Source of the DNA: Brevipalpus yothersi
Taxonomy: Eukaryota; Arthropoda; Arachnida; Trombidiformes; Tenuipalpidae
Assembly (NCBI GenBank): GCA_003956705.1
Contig: QZCP01000734.1
Span: 144,652 to 208,651 of the forward strand
Reading direction: 5' to 3'
DNA: 64,000 nt
Of this stretch, positions 48,201 through 60,884 are shown in pieces; position 1 is the first letter of the stretch, and each line of letters opens with the position of its first letter. Below the pieces are notes generated by a model. That model saw only the letters and a program-made list of their open reading frames with translations, ran no database searches and was not told the DNA's origin. The position numbers and the translations under genes are program-made.

Positions 48201-49956
48201 AATGTGAACTCCTTGAGAGGAGAGGAATAAATATTTTCGCTGAATTTCCATATCCTGAGTGACAAGAAGAGGAGGCTCTAAAGAATAGGATCTACTCGGT
48301 CCCAGTTGAATCTGAACATCTTGTTTGATCGGCTGAGGCCTCATCTCTTCCTGCATGTCCCATGTTCTACTGCTAATTGGATGAACACTAAAAAGCTCCA
48401 TGAATTGGTCATGAAATGAGAAGGCATCGGATGATAGAGCCCATAGAAGAGTTCGGCCATCATTCATCGAAGAGACCATGATTGTAGTGCCGCGACGATA
48501 AGATGCGAGATGAACACTGCTGGGGCGTTGAGGTGGAGATGAAGGTGAATATCCTGGTGGCAATCTTATGTGAACAATATCTAAAGTCTCTGGTCGTCGA
48601 TTTGGTTGCGAGTCACGAGATGTGGAAAAGAAAATACGTATACCAGTGTCGGTGAAACCAATCAAATTGATGAAAGATGATTCAGTCTGTTCAACAACAC
48701 AAATCTTCGATAGTGTGCGAAAATTTTCAGCCTCAATATTTCGTGCCAAAGAGGAAGCTTGTGCACTGATAGAGCTCCAAGTTCGTGAGGTGACTTTTGA
48801 CATGGCTTTACCATCATTTCCCAGATCATAAATTTCGATAGTTCCATTACGAAAACGAGCAAAAAGAATATGACGAGAGTTATCGACCTCTATTTGAATG
48901 ATTGGAATTTTTTCCGAGAAGTCAAGTACAGCAGGTATCAAGTAAGATATCAACGAAGCCGAGTGATTAACTTTCCAACTCCTTTTGCCTAGCCATGTGC
49001 CCGGTCCGTGATACATAGCTTCATATAGACAACCATCTTTACCACCTAGAAAAATACGACCTTCATCGGTTCCACTTATTATATTCATTGGAACATTATC
49101 GGTGGCTATTCTGAACAAAGGTTCAGCAAGAATTTCAATAGTGTTTGCATCACGTTGCTGAACACCGAGGAGGACTATCTCTACAAGAGTTGTCAAGCAC
49201 AAGACGTGCTTTATATCTGGTCGAAAGACTCCTGAGAAAGAAAATAGTGTGTTATAAAGATTCAAAAGTCTAAAATGGAAGTGAAAGAAAAAAGTAAATT
49301 ACCAGCTTTGGGTTTAACTAAAGCAACTCCGATTATCACTTCAGTGAGAGAATCGTAAGAGGTGACTCCATCACCATCATAGGACCACAAATAGAGTGAG
49401 CTATCAACGGTTAGCCAGGCACGCTGAATTTCACTGAAAAGGCCAATTTCGGAATTTTGTTCAACATCTAAATTAAGAAATAAGCAAATTATCACCAAGA
49501 AAAAGATCAATAGTTACAACTCACGATTGAATTGTTCCAAAACTTTAGCTGGGAATGGTACAGTATTAAGTTTATGTAATTGAAAGGAGGCACCAGAGGC
49601 AGCAATACAAGGATAATCATTTTCCTGGACACCACTAACAGTTGGATAACCTAGAAATAAATGAAGGATTTAAAGACAAGTCAATCAAACAAAGATTGAC
49701 AACAAAATGATACCACATGAAAAACCATTCATTACTCACCAGAAGATGCTTTGAGAGCATCATGCATCTGAACGAAAGCTGAGTCTGCGGCGAGAGACTT
49801 ATCCACCATACTGACTGGATCTTCTTGAGGCACTATAATTTGTTCGGGAAGCATTTGTTTGAATGGTGAATTGACCGGTAACCCTTGCCGGTGATCAGGT
49901 CGCAATGGTATCGGTGGCTCCCAATTGGTATACGAGACATCCATTTCGATTGCCAT
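45220..49956 (-). CDS. NUP155: Nucleoporin Nup155
   Basis: Exons (minus): 49740-49956, 49525-49650, 49303-49467, 47706-49231, 45738-47643, 45427-45670, 45220-45367; 1443 aa, in frame and near the expected size (about 1390 in human). It is a core scaffold nucleoporin of the inner ring of the nuclear pore. The N-terminal beta-propeller includes IQRAWLTVDSSLYLWSYDGD, ALVKPKAGVFRPDIKHVLCL and EIYDLGNDG. The middle contains a Ser/Pro/His-rich low-complexity loop (about 47720-47960). The C-terminal alpha-solenoid includes YLYLSRIVRQIWNH, QRLKEACPSIFRNENVLQAK, YAFYEWFYEHQKLDKLLE and YAYYERNGNYRAAALILNKL-like helices (here LWAYYERNGNYRAAALILNK). The His-rich loop is an unusual insertion compared with the family as I know it. 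Confidence 0.95.
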
Positions 49957-50798
49957 TCTAGCAAATTAGTAGAGCAACAATTATTATACCATCTCATCAA
50001 AAAGGCAAAGCATCATCCAGACATCCTGGAGATGATCTGAATCAATGGTAGCATCAATAACAATCAACTTACATGCAATAATTGTCGATGTCACCGTTCA
50101 CAAGCCACTACCAAAAGGTAAAAGTAAAAGAGAAAGACTTCCTCTTTCTTCCTCTCTCTCTCTCTTATTGTTCAGCTTGCCTCCAAAAACCGGGAGGATC
50201 GTTCTTTAATATGTATGAATGATTAGCAATTCTGATCAGTCTGATCACCACCACACCAAATCACAATCAATGAATACACACAGATAAATTATGATATCTA
50301 GATATATTACTCCACACACAGACAAACAATAATGAATATAACAATATCAATGATAATCACAATTATTAATCTTGTAATTTGAAATGAATTTCAAACCGCA
50401 TTCAAAAAAATTGACTCAAAATCACATGGCTCACATGTGTTGACATCTGCAGGCAACAGTATTAACAAGTGAAATTGTCAAAAAATTTTCCAAGTTCGAC
50501 TGATCTTAAAAGTTTCAAGTTCGAGTTGGAATTTGATTTGATTAAGTTTGAATTTAAATTGATTTACCATTTGATTGGGTTTGACTTGGTGGTGTGCAGT
50601 ATGTAGTGATGGGAATGAGTGGTCCAGTATGGATGATGACAGAGGTGTTGATTTGATATTTTTTATTGTCTATTTATTTTACTTTATTGATGTTGCTGTT
50701 CATATTTTGATTCATTGACACTGATTAATTGAGTTTCATCTATTTTTCTCTGATTGTCTAATTTTTTTGTGCAACGATTTTGAATAACAATTTTCAAA
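49957..50798. other. Divergent promoter spacer NUP155 / COQ5
   Basis: 840 bp between the two start codons, with a CT tract near 50139-50166. It should contain both promoters. Confidence 0.5.
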
Positions 50799-51719
50799 AT
50801 GATTAAATCATCATTTCGAATCTCATGCACTTGTATGGGTGGTTTGGCGAGGATGAATAATAGAGGCAATGTTGCGTCGAAAGTTTTTCCGGTAGCTGCT
50901 ATTCATTCAAGTGGTCCTAATCATGAGAAGACTCATTTTGGTTATGAAGAAGTGAGTACGGAAGAGAAAAGTAGCAAAGTGAACAAAGTTTTCTCCAATG
51001 TTGCCGATAAGTATGATTTGATGAACGATCTGATGAGCGGAGGAATCCATAGGATTTGGAAAGCATGTTTCATGAAAAAATTGGATCCATTGCCGGGAAC
51101 ACAATTGCTCGATGTTGCCGGTGGTACAGGAGATATTGCCTTCAAATTTATCGATCACATGAGAGCTCGATATCCTCATGATTCAAGTTATAAAGTGACC
51201 GTTTGTGATATCAATCATGACATGTTGGAGAGAGGAAAAAATAAATCTGTATCTCTTGGCTATGATGATCCGAGAATATTGGACTGGAAGCTGGGTGATG
51301 CCCAGAATCTACCTTTTCCTGATAATTCATTTGATGCCTATACAATCGCTTTTGGAATTCGAAATGTTGTGAATATCGATGAAGCACTTATGGAGAGCTA
51401 CAGAGTTCTCAAGCCAGGAGGAATATTCATGTGTCTAGAATTCTCTAAGGTTAACACTCCTGGATTAAGTCAAGCTTATGATTGGTATTCTTTCAACATT
51501 ATTCCTGTTCTGGGAGAACTGATAGCCGGTGACTGGAGGTCTTATAAGTATCTCGTAGAAAGCATCAGAAAGTTTCCTGATCAGCGAGATTTCGCTGAGA
51601 TGATTAGAAATGCAGGCTTTCATCTGGTCGACTACCAGAACATGACTCAAGGGATTGCCACAATACATTGGGGCTATAAAGAACATTCTAGTCAATTACG
51701 AAAAGATGAAGACCAGTGA
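50799..51719 (+). CDS. COQ5: COQ5, mitochondrial demethoxyubiquinol C-methyltransferase step of ubiquinone synthesis
   Basis: Intronless, 306 aa. The enzyme methylates 2-methoxy-6-polyprenyl-1,4-benzoquinol using S-adenosylmethionine, in the matrix-side coenzyme Q complex. The N-terminus (MIKSSFRISCTCMGGLARMN) is basic and Ser-rich, fitting a mitochondrial presequence. UbiE/COQ5 signature 1 is visible as YDLMNDLMSGGIHRIWK. The SAM-binding glycine motif is LLDVAGGTGDIAF, an acidic loop is VCDINHDML, and signature 2 is RVLKPGGIFMCLEFSKV. The length matches the family. It shares an upstream spacer with NUP155 and converges on the RQC-HRDC gene. Confidence 0.96.
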   Translation: MIKSSFRISCTCMGGLARMNNRGNVASKVFPVAAIHSSGPNHEKTHFGYEEVSTEEKSSKVNKVFSNVADKYDLMNDLMSGGIHRIWKACFMKKLDPLPGTQLLDVAGGTGDIAFKFIDHMRARYPHDSSYKVTVCDINHDMLERGKNKSVSLGYDDPRILDWKLGDAQNLPFPDNSFDAYTIAFGIRNVVNIDEALMESYRVLKPGGIFMCLEFSKVNTPGLSQAYDWYSFNIIPVLGELIAGDWRSYKYLVESIRKFPDQRDFAEMIRNAGFHLVDYQNMTQGIATIHWGYKEHSSQLRKDEDQ

Positions 51720-52127
51720 TCTTTGATTGAATTGGGCATTGGATCCGAGAGTTCGTCTCATGAAACCAAAGACTAGGCGATGTTTTGAGTTCAGTCTACT
51801 ATTTTTGTGGTACAATAGTTTTCTGAGTCTTTCCCATCTCTTTGCCCTAGTTGCTATCATCATCATCTAATGTGATGATAAAATCGATACTTTGAATTTA
51901 AAAAGCCAAAAAATAAAAAGCTTGTAACATAGACATAAGTTATTTTATTTTATTTCATGACCAAGCAACAGTTTGGGTTGAATTTTCTCTATAAGCCTTG
52001 AAAGTTGTCTTTCTGGAGATTGGCTTTATACGCTTAATATATGGCTGTTTTAAATTAGTAATACTCTGATTTCTAGTATATATCATGAGTTCAAATAAAT
52101 TATGATAATTTATGCGCAAGGAAAATC
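51720..52127. other. Convergent 3' flanks of COQ5 and the RQC-HRDC gene
   Basis: Besides the COQ5 poly(A) signal, TTTATT copies near 51938-51950 read as AATAAA on the minus strand and could serve the opposite gene. No gene was seen. Confidence 0.45.
51912..51917 (+). terminator. Candidate poly(A) signal for COQ5
   Basis: AATAAA about 190 nt after the COQ5 stop codon. Confidence 0.5.
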
Positions 52128-53589
52128 TCAACAAATGTAAGGATTTCTTACTGAATAATATTTCATACATATCTCAAGATATCTAGGTCCCACAATTTCG
52201 AACCATCCGCTGGAAATTCCATATATTTCTTGCATTTCAAGTCTGCTTTTGGGTAATTTTCTAGCTAATTGTTTCAAACTATCATTAGGTAACAATTTAC
52301 ATGGATCAACTCCTAGTTCATCAGCGATAGTGAGCGTCAGTTTTCTTAGCTCCTCATAGCACTCTTCCTCGAGATCTTTCCGATAAGCTCGTTGCTCTTT
52401 GATTCTCTGATTTCTTTGAAAAATTGGTGCCAGTTTCGGCTGAGATTCCTGTTTACAAGTTTCTTGTTTGCAAGATTCGCCTTGAAATTTAGCTTCCTCA
52501 GATGGTAGAATAGGAACGATAAACTGCTCCTCCGATCCTTGTGCCAGCAATTGACTAGCTTTTGGTCCTAATTTTAAGACGAATTCATCTTTCCTTGCAA
52601 TCTCTTCCAAGTACCCTTCGAATTTCATGTGTTCAAGGATGTGAAGAATCTTTGATCTTCTCACATGCTTCAACAGTCCATCGATTGATAAGTATGCTCT
52701 TCTTCTAATCTTTCTCCTACTGGGTCCTGTGATGGGAAAAATATTTAATAAAGCAAAAACTTTGCCTGCTAATTCGTTTTCTCTCACCTTTTAGGGCACT
52801 TTCAAGCTCTGTAAATGTCAGATAACTTTTTGATCTTGAAAATGATTCCACTGTGACGAGAATCAATTTTGCCTCTTTCGTATAGTTTTCTCCAAAAGGA
52901 ACAATTTTCTCATTATTTCTCAAATTTGTCTCGATTACCTGAGAACTTGGAATATTGCTGGATTGTTCCATTATTCTCTTCTTCTTTGGCCAACTCTCGA
53001 ATACGTTCTTCTCGGACAATTTTGGACATTCACCATCTTGAGATGATTCAATAGTCCTCTTGTTACACAAGTTAGTTTCAGGAGTTTCAGTGTCCAAAAT
53101 ATCGAGAGGCTTTTCTTCTTCTTTTACTTTTTGTTCATCACTTTCGTTATCATCGTTAATACACTTTTCTAATTCATAGCCACTTGATACCATGGGCGGC
53201 TCAATCGATTGACTTGATGAAATTTGAATACTACTCATGATTTCATCCAGAGATTCGTCGAATAATTCTGTATCTTGATCAAATTTGGAATTTGATTCAC
53301 ATGTTGGATGGTTAGGTAACGAAGTATCACTTGATGAATATTCCATATCTTTTGTATCCATCTCTGAGCTTTTTTGGTCAGATTCATTATCGTCGTTGGA
53401 GTTGACGAGTTTTGATTCCATTTCTAGGAAAAATGGGTCTGTGAAGACCCATTCTACTTCAGAATCATCACCAAAAACATCATCACAATCATCATCCATA
53501 TGACTTTGCTTTTCCATAGATTCACTTGACTCCGCTATCATTTTGGAGTTTTTTTCATCAGGTAAACACAATTGATGATCGACATCCAT
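52128..53589 (-). CDS. Helicase-less BLM paralogue: acidic N-terminus + RQC-like + HRDC-like
   Basis: Exons (minus): 52788-53589 and 52128-52726; 466 aa. The start is the first ATG after an upstream stretch without ATG (MDVDHQLCLPDEKN). Residues about 1-235 are acidic and Ser-rich with no helicase motif. Then comes a segment equivalent to the BLM RQC winged helix (YLTFTELESALKG, KILHILEHMKFEGYLEEIAR, LKLGPKASQLLAQG) and an HRDC-like domain (ECYEELRKLTLTIADELG, ARKLPKSRLEMQEIYGISSG, WFEIVGPRYLEICMKY). These parts parallel the BLM gene 1.2 kb upstream domain by domain, and the intron after L-K-G sits at the same place and phase. Walker, DEAH and Zn-binding parts are absent and there is no room for them upstream. 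It may bind DNA or BLM partners without unwinding; that role is inferred. Confidence 0.82.
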
Positions 53590-54749
53590 CGGCACTCTCG
53601 ATAAATAGGTGATTCTTGATTGAGATAACACAACACTTATTATAAATGTTTTTCTTTCTTTTCTACGTTACAATTACCAATTGATGAAAAATAATCAAAT
53701 GGCTCTGAAAAGTTCAAATGATAAAGTAGTAAATACCTCAAAGTTACTGTAGTTCGTTCTCATGAAGCAGATGGAAAATAAAAGCCGTTCAAGAGACACT
53801 TAAATAATCAATTGATTTTAATCATTATCCATCATCTCATTGGTCAATGTAAGTTGGAAGCCCAATTTTACTACACACAATTGACCATTGGCGAACGAGA
53901 ATCATCTGGCTTGTGATCGTAATCTAAAACTTATTTTGCGCATCTAATTTCTGATCCCAGTTTTTTAGACCAATCATCACTTGTGGTGAGTCATCGAGTG
54001 CAAATTATGGAGTTATCTTCTCTTTTCATGTTCCATGATATCGATTCGAACTGGAGAAAAATTTTTCAATTAAATTAATTTCTCATCGAGATTAATGAGA
54101 GATGGATGATCCCGGTTCAATCATGGGATATACATGTACTTCGTTGGATGACGCTTTAACTTTCTAATGATTTTTCCTATGAGTTTGCTACTCTAGATCA
54201 CAATCAAAATCGAAGGACTGAATAATTCTCCCCTCATTCCTCACAATCAGATTATTCCTCTCCCAAACATTGGTTGTGAAAAAAACAAAAGTAACCTCTT
54301 GTCGGGTATAAGCCTGTATTCAGCGTTCGGTAGCGAATTTCAATACACGTATGCTTCGGTTCAAGAAGATTTGTGAACTATCAATGAATATCATAAGGGG
54401 AATATAAGCATCCAATTCATATTTTTAACAGAATGGAATGATTTTGAAGATGTTTGTAGGACAGTTTCTGATCAATTGTATCTCAAAATTACCAAGGGTA
54501 AGGCTATTGCTGAATGAAATTTGTGAGAATAAAAATATTGAAAAAAATTTTAATAGAATTGAAACGGAAGAAATTGGACGTTCTTTCAATAAATCAATCG
54601 AATAGAAATTTTGAACACTAGATCGATTGAGAGGAAATGCAAATTTACATGAAGTGTGAACTGTGTCTCCATATCTCTATAACCGATTAGATATGTAAGA
54701 AGATAAATTTTCATCATTATACTGGGGAGCCATTGGCCACCATTAAGTG
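53590..54749. other. Spacer between the BLM paralogue and BLM
   Basis: 1.16 kb of AT-rich DNA with no trace of RecQ helicase motifs in any frame I examined. It should hold the paralogue's promoter and the BLM 3' end. Confidence 0.55.
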
Positions 54750-57700
54750 CTATAGGATGAAATTGTTGGATAACTTTCGACGCTTAGCATTTGGACCCTT
54801 CTCAGAATCGCTTCTAGCAGCTCTCCTTTCACTAAACTTGCGACAAATTTCCAAAAATCCAGGTCCAGCATCTTTAAACCAATGATTGGTGATACCCTCA
54901 ATCTCAAGAAACTCTTCTTTGGTGGTGGGTAGACGTCTGGCCATCTCTGTCATTCTTTCCATTGAGACGATATGTGTTCTCGTACCACGCTGTTTGCCCA
55001 AGTCTTTGCTCAATCGATAAAGTTCTTCAAAGCATTCTTCATCAATCTCAGCAGGAGCATCTTCTTGACGATTCTTCATCTCTTTTCCGAACGAGTGTGA
55101 GGAAAGGACGGGTATTTTGAATCTCGTTTTGGTACCAGACGCAAGCAACAGTTGAGCATTCTTTCCTAGCCTGAGAGCCATGAATGTATTGAAGCGAGAT
55201 GCGAGAATTGCTTCCTCTTTGAGATAATTAGCGAGTATCATTCGATTGATTAGGTAATCAATATCTGCTTTCTTCATTTTAGAAAATGCACCATATCCAG
55301 GAATCTTATCAAGTCGCCTGCTAACTATCTTTTTCTCACTGGAACCTAAATGAGAAACGTGGGATAAGAAAACTGACCACAATAATGTAGCAGAAAGCTT
55401 ACCTTTCAAAATCAATGAGACCTGATTTATGGTATGATTACGAAAAGGTAGTCTCAACAAGGAATCAACCATTCGCAAAACGATCTTGGCGTCTTCAGTG
55501 CAATCCTTCTCAACAAAATTAGCCTGTAGAAAAGATGGTGATTAGTACATATGTATCATGGAAGAACGAAAAAACTGTCAAGAGAAAAACATACCCCTCG
55601 TGCACAATTATCGCACTTAATAGATTTCGATTTGACACAAGATTCAAAACTTTCACCAAAATAAGACAGTAAATTTACACGTCTACAGACAGCCTGATCT
55701 TCACAGAATCTGAACATCTCGCTCACATTGTCTAGATGATTGCGATTTGAGTTCGAATGTTCCCAATTCTTGTCCCCTGTTGGTGTTTAGAAAAAATTAT
55801 TCAAGCAAAAAGTTAGCTAGTGGAACATAACATATGAATCTATAAGTTTAATTGGTCTAAAAAGAGACTCACCATTGATGATTAACTTTCTAATTTTATC
55901 CAAGTCTCCATGACTGTAGAAGAGGTAACAAAACGATTCCAGGCCATCACGACCTGCTCTTCCAGACTCTTGATAGTAGCCCTCAATCGACTTAGGCATT
56001 GAATAATGAATAACAAATCGAACATCTGGTTTATCAATGCCCATTCCGAAAGCAACGGTGGCACATATGACTCTTTTTTTGTTTTGCATCCAAGCATCTT
56101 GAGCACGAGACCTTTCCTCGTCCCCAAGTTTGCCATGATACGCAACAGCTGGAATTTTTTTGACTGATAAATAATCGGCAACTTTTTCACACTCATCGCA
56201 TGAGAAACAATAGATAATACCGCTTTTGTTTTTGAAATAATCATGTATCAGAGAGACAATTTTATCTTTTAACAGCTTCTCAGTTGGCTTAATTTGCATA
56301 TCAATCTTCAAGTTAGGCCGATTGAAACTTTGGATGAATCTTTCAGGATTACGCATACCAAGTGTCCGAGTTATGTCATCTCTCACTCTTTGAGTTGCAG
56401 TGGCAGTCAAAGCCATTATGGGTATCTTTGGATAGTTTTGTCGGAGCATTGATAGTCGCTGATAATCTGGTCGGAAGTCATGACCCCATTGAGAGACACA
56501 ATGAGCTTCATCGATAACAAACCTTGTGAGCAATCCTCGGGCTGAGAGATCGCCGAAAATATCTTTGATGGCAGAGGATGAGCTTATTTTTTCGGGAGTT
56601 AAATACAAAAGCTTAATTCTGGGTGATGCTGATCGTAGATCTCTGAGTATTTCGGTGGCTAGATCTACCTCAGTTTTACCGGTGAGAAATTCTGCTGGAA
56701 TATCCAACATTTTGAGCTTTGTGACCTGATCGGTGATGAGAGAGATGAGAGGAGAAACCACTATGGTTACACCTGACATAACAACTGCTGGCAATTGATA
56801 ACAAATACTTTTCCCTCCTCCGGTGGGCATCAATATGAAACAGTCTCGACCGAGGCAGGCAGCATTTACCGCTTCCAATTGATTGGGTCGAAATTCTTTC
56901 AAACCAAATGTATTCTTAAATTGATCCAATAATCTCATGGAAAATTCGAAATTCATTTTCTTGAGAGATTGGTCTGTCGAATTTTGGAACAAATTTTTGT
57001 TCTTGGAAATGCTTGGGTTGTTTGTATTGGAAGGACTGTAAGGAACTGGAGCTGAAGGACTTTCAAAACTATAATTACTTCTAGATGAAGTGGTTTTAGG
57101 AGGAGAATCAAAATTGTAACTTGGAGTTTTGAATTCTTCTGATCGGACATAATTATTATTCGAAACAAACTTTGGCGTACTAGAAGGCTGATCATCAAGA
57201 TATCGAGACCAATTTTGACGCTTATCAAGATTTGGCTTTTCGTCCACCTCAATTACGCTATTTTCTTTATCACTATCAGCTTTCGATGTTTGCTGGCTCG
57301 ATATGATGCAATCAGGGTTCAAAAAATTATCATCTAACAGTAAAGCATCTAATTCATCGTTGAAAATATCATCATCATCATCACTGATTAATTGTTCTGC
57401 AACATTGGATTCAAATTTTGATGAATATTTGAGTGGCTTGATGGTCGATTTGATGGGTGGTGCTGAACTTATGTCATCATCACTATCACAAATTATGATC
57501 GAATCACTATCATCATCTTTTTTGGTTTCTTCTTTCGGCTTTATCATTGCAAATGATTGATCATCATCACAATCAGAAAAATCACCACCAAGTAGATCTA
57601 TGTCATCCAATGGTGGAACAATATATTTGATATCCTCTTTCACAGATGATGATGCAAATACTGTGCCACCATTGGGCCTACAATTACCACCACCACCGTA

Positions 57701-57910
57701 TGAAGATGGTACGAAAGATGATGAAGATGATGATGATGTTAAGTATTTAGAAGATAATGATGAGGATGATGGAGAAGGTAAATTAGGCTGTACAGGAATG
57801 GCTATTTTGGGTACATTACGAAATCTATCACGATATGGTCCCTTAATATCTAGTGTATCACATATTTCAGTCCAATTATTACGAGGAAAATTAACAAATA
57901 CCTCATTCAT
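54750..57910 (-). CDS. BLM: RecQ-family helicase BLM
   Basis: Exons (minus): 55873-57910, 55595-55776, 55403-55523, 54750-55345; 978 aa. The 3'-5' DNA helicase dissolves recombination intermediates with topoisomerase III and RMI proteins. N-terminus: about 320 residues, acidic, Ser-rich, disordered. Helicase core: motif 0 (FGLKEFRPNQLEAV), Walker A (MPTGGGKSICYQLP, about residue 365), DEAH box (VIDEAHCVSQWGHDFRPDY, about 468), motif III (ALTATAT), motif VI (YYQESGRAGRDG, about 650). Zn-binding Cys are seen in FCEDQAVCRR and CDNCARG. RQC winged helix (KKADIDYLINRMILANYL) and HRDC (MARRLPTTKEEFLEIEGI, GPGFLEICRKF) follow. A basic tail (PNAKRRKLSNN) may be the nuclear signal. It is shorter than human BLM (1417 aa), mainly in the N-terminus. 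Start chosen at the ATG after the TATATA repeat. Confidence 0.95.
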
Positions 57911-58345
57911 ATTGATACATGTATAAATATCTGTATCTATATATATATATATATACACCTAAACACACATAATAATAAGTATTACAATTACAATTACAAT
58001 TACAATTACCAAAAGACAATCAATATCATCATCATTATTATTATCTCAACGTTTTTTCAATTTTTGTGTTTGTCAACTTGTCATGACTTGAATAGATTTT
58101 TTACGCGCCTTTTTTCGTGTAAACAAGGAATGTAGAGAGGTCGCTTCGATCGCGCAACACAAAGTTAACTAGTGACGACATCTGTATTCTGTATTTTGAG
58201 TTTGAACTTTTATCGAGTTTTATTAAACTGCATGCCTGAAGCATGTGTTTGTGTACATAAACATTGGAAAAATTTTTGATTCACATTTGATTTGATGGAT
58301 TTTAATTGATTGTTTGGTTGGAAGAAGTGTTGTTGCTTGCCGATC
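57911..58345. promoter_or_regulatory. Head-to-head promoter BLM / SUPV3L1
   Basis: 435 bp between the two opposite start codons. It includes an ATATAT run at about 57938-57955 and a tandem CAATTA stretch at about 57985-58010. The shortness argues for a shared bidirectional promoter. Confidence 0.5.
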
Positions 58346-60884
58346 ATGATCACAATTCGTACTGGATTATCTCGTGTACCTGGTACAAGGTTGAGACCAA
58401 TTCATTCGAAGTTACGATCGTTGATGAAATCAACTGCAACCAATTCACTCAGGTAAGTGTTCGAATGTTAGTTAAAGTTCGTGAACTGTGAAGATGTAAG
58501 ATGTGCCGGTTTTGATAATTGATTTTTTGGATTGTCTGTTATTATTGGAATATCTTTGCTTTTCATACAGTTTATCAACAAAAGGTAATGATGGTGAAGA
58601 TTCAAGATCTACCAGCTTTGTGCCTCTCAAGCCGAAAATTCGTAGTGATCCATTGGCTGGTAATATTGGTGAAGAGATGACCGGTCGAAAGCTTGGACGA
58701 TTAGAGATATTGAAAATTATGAACAAATTTTTTCAAAGACAAAATGTCAAAAGACTTGCTGCAGAAATTGGGATCGATGATCGACTTTTCGATCAAGCGT
58801 TCAAAAGTTTTTGTGAATTTTGTGCAAAGTCAGATACTATTTCACCGGAATTGCACATAGTTTTTTGTGATATTATCGATGGAGACGGTCATGTTGATGA
58901 TTTGTATCCATTTTTTGTGAAACATGCTCGAGAAATTTTTCCCCATCTAGAATGTATAGATGAGCTTAGAAAAATAAGTGATCTGCGGTTACCACCCAAT
59001 TGGTATCCCGAAGCTCGAGCTGTCAAGAGAAAGATAATCTTTCACTGTGGTCCAACAAATAGTGGTAAAACTTATCAGGCCATGGAAAGATTTCTCACTG
59101 CCTCATCTGGAGTATACTGTGGACCTCTCAAGTTACTCGCGATGGAAGTTCATGGGAAAGCAAATGAACGTGGGACAATGTGCGATCTTATAACCGGTGA
59201 AGAACGGAGATTGATGAACGAAGATGGTTCCCCTTCGAATCATGTAGCATGCACTGTTGAAATGGTATCAACAAAAGATGCTTGTGATGTTGCTGTCATC
59301 GATGAAATTCAAATGGTTCGTGATCCTCAGCGAGGTTGGGCATGGACAAGAGCATTGCTTGGTATACCAGCCAATGAAGTTCACATATGCGGTGAAGAAG
59401 CAGCCTTGAATGTGATTAAGGAAATAATATTACCAATAGGAGAAGAAATTGAAGTCCACAAGTATGAACGTTTGACAAAATTGACTCTCCAAGATCAAGC
59501 TATCGGGTCACTTGAAAATGTTCAAGATGGTGATTGTATAGTTTGCTTCAATAAGAATGAACTTTTTTCCACCGTATTAGAATTAGAAAAATTAGGTAGA
59601 GAAGTTGGAGTCATATATGGTGGTCTACCTCCCTTAACTAAATTAGCTCAAGCCAAAAAATTCAATAATCCATCTCATCCATGCAAAGTATTGGTGTCTA
59701 CCGATGCCATTGGAATGGGTTTGAATTTGAGTATCAGGAGGATCATTTTCAATTCCCTTGAAAAAGTTTCAACCGATCTCAAAGGTGAGAAGAACAAGTG
59801 TGTAATTACTGTGTCTCAAGCTCTACAAATCGCTGGACGTGCTGGTAGATTTAATACCGACTATGACTCTGGTTTTGTGACTACCATGAAGAGTGAAGAT
59901 CTTCCAACACTCAAAAAGCTCCTCCAGACACCAGTGGATCCTATCCCTGGAGTTGGCTTACAACCAACTGCTGACCAAGTCGAACTGTTTGCCTACTATT
60001 TGCCTCAAGCTACTTTATCCCATTTAATGGACGTTTTTGTTAGTTTATGTGAAATCAACTCATCCAACTACTTCATTTGTGATATGGCACCTTTCAAATC
60101 ACTTGCCGAAATGATTCAACACATCAATTTACCACTAAGAGCACGCTACGTTTTCTGTTGCTCACCAATCAATCAAAATTATCCTTTCGTCTGCTCCATG
60201 TTCACACAATTCGCCCGCAAGTATAGTACCAACGAACCAGTGACCATCGACTGGCTGTGTGAAAGTATCGGCTGGCCTTTGCCAATACCAAAAACTTTAA
60301 CTAGCTTACAGCATTTGGAAACAGTTTTCGATGTGCTAGAACTGTATTTATGGCTGAGTTATCGTTTTCCAGATCTCTTCCCTGATGGAGAGTCAGTGAG
60401 AAAAGTTCAAGCTGAATTAGACACTATTATTCATGAAGGTTTGGCTGATATAGTCAGATTGATTCAAATTTCAGTTGAACCGAGGGTCAAGATTCCAAAC
60501 ACTCGGAGAAGATCGAGGCAGAATTCCCCATCATCATCACCACCGTCATCATCATCATCTACGGGAAAGATAGTTTCTGAAGAAATTAGCAAACTTTATC
60601 CTGAAGTAGACAAAGCTCCTGAAATGATTATCAAAGATGCGAAGAAAATTGGTCCAAAGAATTTGGAAGAAATTGCTGCCAAGGAGAATATCATAAAAAA
60701 CATTAAGAAAATTCGCGAGAAAAATGTAGAGGAACTCATGTCCAGAGATGAAACCTCTGGAAAACAATCTTTAACCCAACTTCTGGTCGATTCAGGCTTT
60801 ATTACGCCAGATTTAGTCAAGAAATTACATTCAGAATGGTCTAAAAAAGAGAAAAAGAGGGATGAAAAAGGCAAAAAGAAATAG
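58346..60884 (+). CDS. SUPV3L1: SUPV3L1 (Suv3) mitochondrial RNA helicase
   Basis: Exons: 58346-58452 and 58571-60884; 806 aa (human about 786). It is the ATP-dependent helicase of the mitochondrial RNA degradosome, working with PNPase. Exon 1 encodes a basic, Ser/Thr/Leu-rich presequence (MITIRTGLSRVPGTRLRPIH) typical of matrix targeting. Core motifs: Walker A in FHCGPTNSGKTYQAMERF (about residue 195), Walker B DEIQMVRD (about 280), VCFNKNEL, VSTDAIGMGLNLSIRRIIF, and motif VI QIAGRAGRF (about 455). The C-terminal SUV3 domain follows, ending in a Lys/Glu-rich tail (KEKKRDEKGKKK) with a Ser/Pro linker before it. Using the in-frame sequence upstream of exon 2 would lose the targeting peptide, so the spliced start is preferred. 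Confidence 0.95.

Noticed and set aside
53590..54749. Possible missing helicase exons for the BLM paralogue
   Set aside because: No Walker A, DEAH or motif VI equivalent was found in this interval, so the paralogue was called helicase-less rather than interrupted.
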